Both the position numbers and the translations under genes were made by a program. 64,000 bases of DNA from a bacterium (lineage in GTDB: Bacteria > Hinthialibacterota > Hinthialibacteria > OLB16): the NCBI GenBank assembly GCA_022072055.1, contig JAJVIK010000009.1, forward strand, positions 151,289 through 215,288. Direction: 5' to 3'. Positions 63,551-64,000 of this stretch are shown here, in pieces (the stretch's first letter is position 1; every line of letters begins with the position of its first letter). The notes under the pieces were generated by a model. The model worked only from the letters and a program-made list of their open reading frames with translations, ran no database searches and had not been told where the DNA came from.

Positions 63551-64000
63551 TTGCGCACGTACCTGTACTGGCTTTCATGCCAGACCGAGTGGCTGTACAC
63601 TTATGACACGAACGGCAACTTGACCATGGCCGAGAAACAGAACGGCGCGAGCGTGAAGCAGGAGAAGTGGGTGTATTCCTGGAATCCGAGGGATCAGATG
63701 AGCAAGGCGGAGAAGTTCACCGGGACCTCCGACACCTACGCGGGCAAGGTCGAGTACGAGTACTGCCTGTCCTGCGATGGGGCGCTCTCCAAGCGGCGGG
63801 AGTACAGCACGAGCCAGTCCGGGAACATCGTTCAGGAGCGGCGCTACGAGTACGACGGCCTCAACCTGTTGCGCGTGGATCAGCGGGTGGACACGGACGG
63901 CGATGGGGTGATCGAGGCGGGCGAGACTGCTTGGCGGCATGTGGAGGTGAACAGCCACCGCCCCGGCGCGCTCGGCGCAGAGCTCGGCAAACGCGCCTAC
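63551..64000 (+). CDS. Rhs core fragment, 5' end missing, cut by window edge
   Basis: Open frame of 150 codons from TTG 63551 after a TGA at 63548, with no ribosome site. It reads 'WLYTYDTNGNLTMAEKQNG', 'WVYSWNPRDQMSKAEKFTG', 'VEYEYCLSCDGALSKRREYS' and 'RRYEYDGLNLLRVDQRVDTD'. This is the same YD-repeat type as the Rhs copies at 45.8 and 48.2 kb, but more divergent and on the other strand. The start is abrupt, so it is probably an internal piece left by recombination; the 3' part lies outside the window. Confidence 0.7.
   Translation, partial: MRTYLYWLSCQTEWLYTYDTNGNLTMAEKQNGASVKQEKWVYSWNPRDQMSKAEKFTGTSDTYAGKVEYEYCLSCDGALSKRREYSTSQSGNIVQERRYEYDGLNLLRVDQRVDTDGDGVIEAGETAWRHVEVNSHRPGALGAELGKRAY

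Noticed and set aside
1-64000. CRISPR array or Cas genes
   Set aside because: No regularly spaced direct repeats and no Cas motifs seen; repeats found are palindromes and Rhs cores.

Overview
The window is high-GC bacterial chromosome from a Gram-negative organism: it has an outer-membrane beta-barrel, MurJ, a sigma-54 two-component system and many Sec or Tat signal peptides. A PVC-type membrane-bound dehydrogenase with HEAT repeats and a CXXCH haem site, a ceramidase-like hydrolase, a non-haem URO-D family protein, a TMTC-like TPR membrane protein and several Rhs fragments resemble gene content of the PVC superphylum and nearby candidate phyla (Planctomycetota, Hydrogenedentota, Sumerlaeota and similar). 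The phylum cannot be fixed from sequence reading alone.

Region 1 (1-29.3 kb) is mostly core genome: a beta-barrel protein, a REC-STAS signalling protein, a TMTC-like GT-C/TPR protein, the YifB/ComM AAA+ protein, MurJ, gltB-gltD followed by a FIST sensor gene, a secreted PepSY-like/LamG-like protein, GcvT, a secreted caspase-fold protease divergent from a class III nucleotide cyclase, a small secreted Gly/Tyr/Ser repeat protein whose ribosome-binding site lies in a long mRNA hairpin, a thymidine-phosphorylase paralogue with altered active-site residues, Maf, tRNA-Leu(CAG), FtsK, a Tat-exported glycoside-hydrolase-like protein and an AlkD-like DNA glycosylase.

Region 2 (29.4-49.6 kb) is accessory. 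It opens with a UPF0175 antitoxin, a PIN toxin cut off after about 20 codons and a 48-nt 3' fragment of tRNA-Gln(UUG), which looks like an integration scar. Then comes a complete class 1 DISARM anti-phage locus, all on the minus strand: an uncharacterised 319-aa protein, drmD (SNF2 helicase), drmMI (adenine methylase), a small possible membrane ORF, an orphan AbrB-like antitoxin, HicB with a remnant of HicA, drmA (helicase), drmB (DUF1998) and drmC (phospholipase D-type nuclease). Two palindromic repeats of kinds normally found between genes sit in frame inside drmMI. Upstream lies an Rhs toxin cassette with a lower-GC tip, a lower-GC neighbour gene and a displaced copy of the Rhs core (795 bp, same length, about 93% identical by eye).

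Region 3 (49.7-64 kb) returns to ordinary genome: tRNA-Ser(CGA), the PVC-type dehydrogenase divergent from a ceramidase-like gene, a histidine kinase with a Cys-rich PAS-like region coupled to an NtrC-type regulator, a HigBA toxin-antitoxin pair, PdxA, a GT-C membrane protein, a URO-D family protein, a HAD phosphatase, a GNAT acetyltransferase and a third Rhs core piece running off the right edge in the opposite direction.
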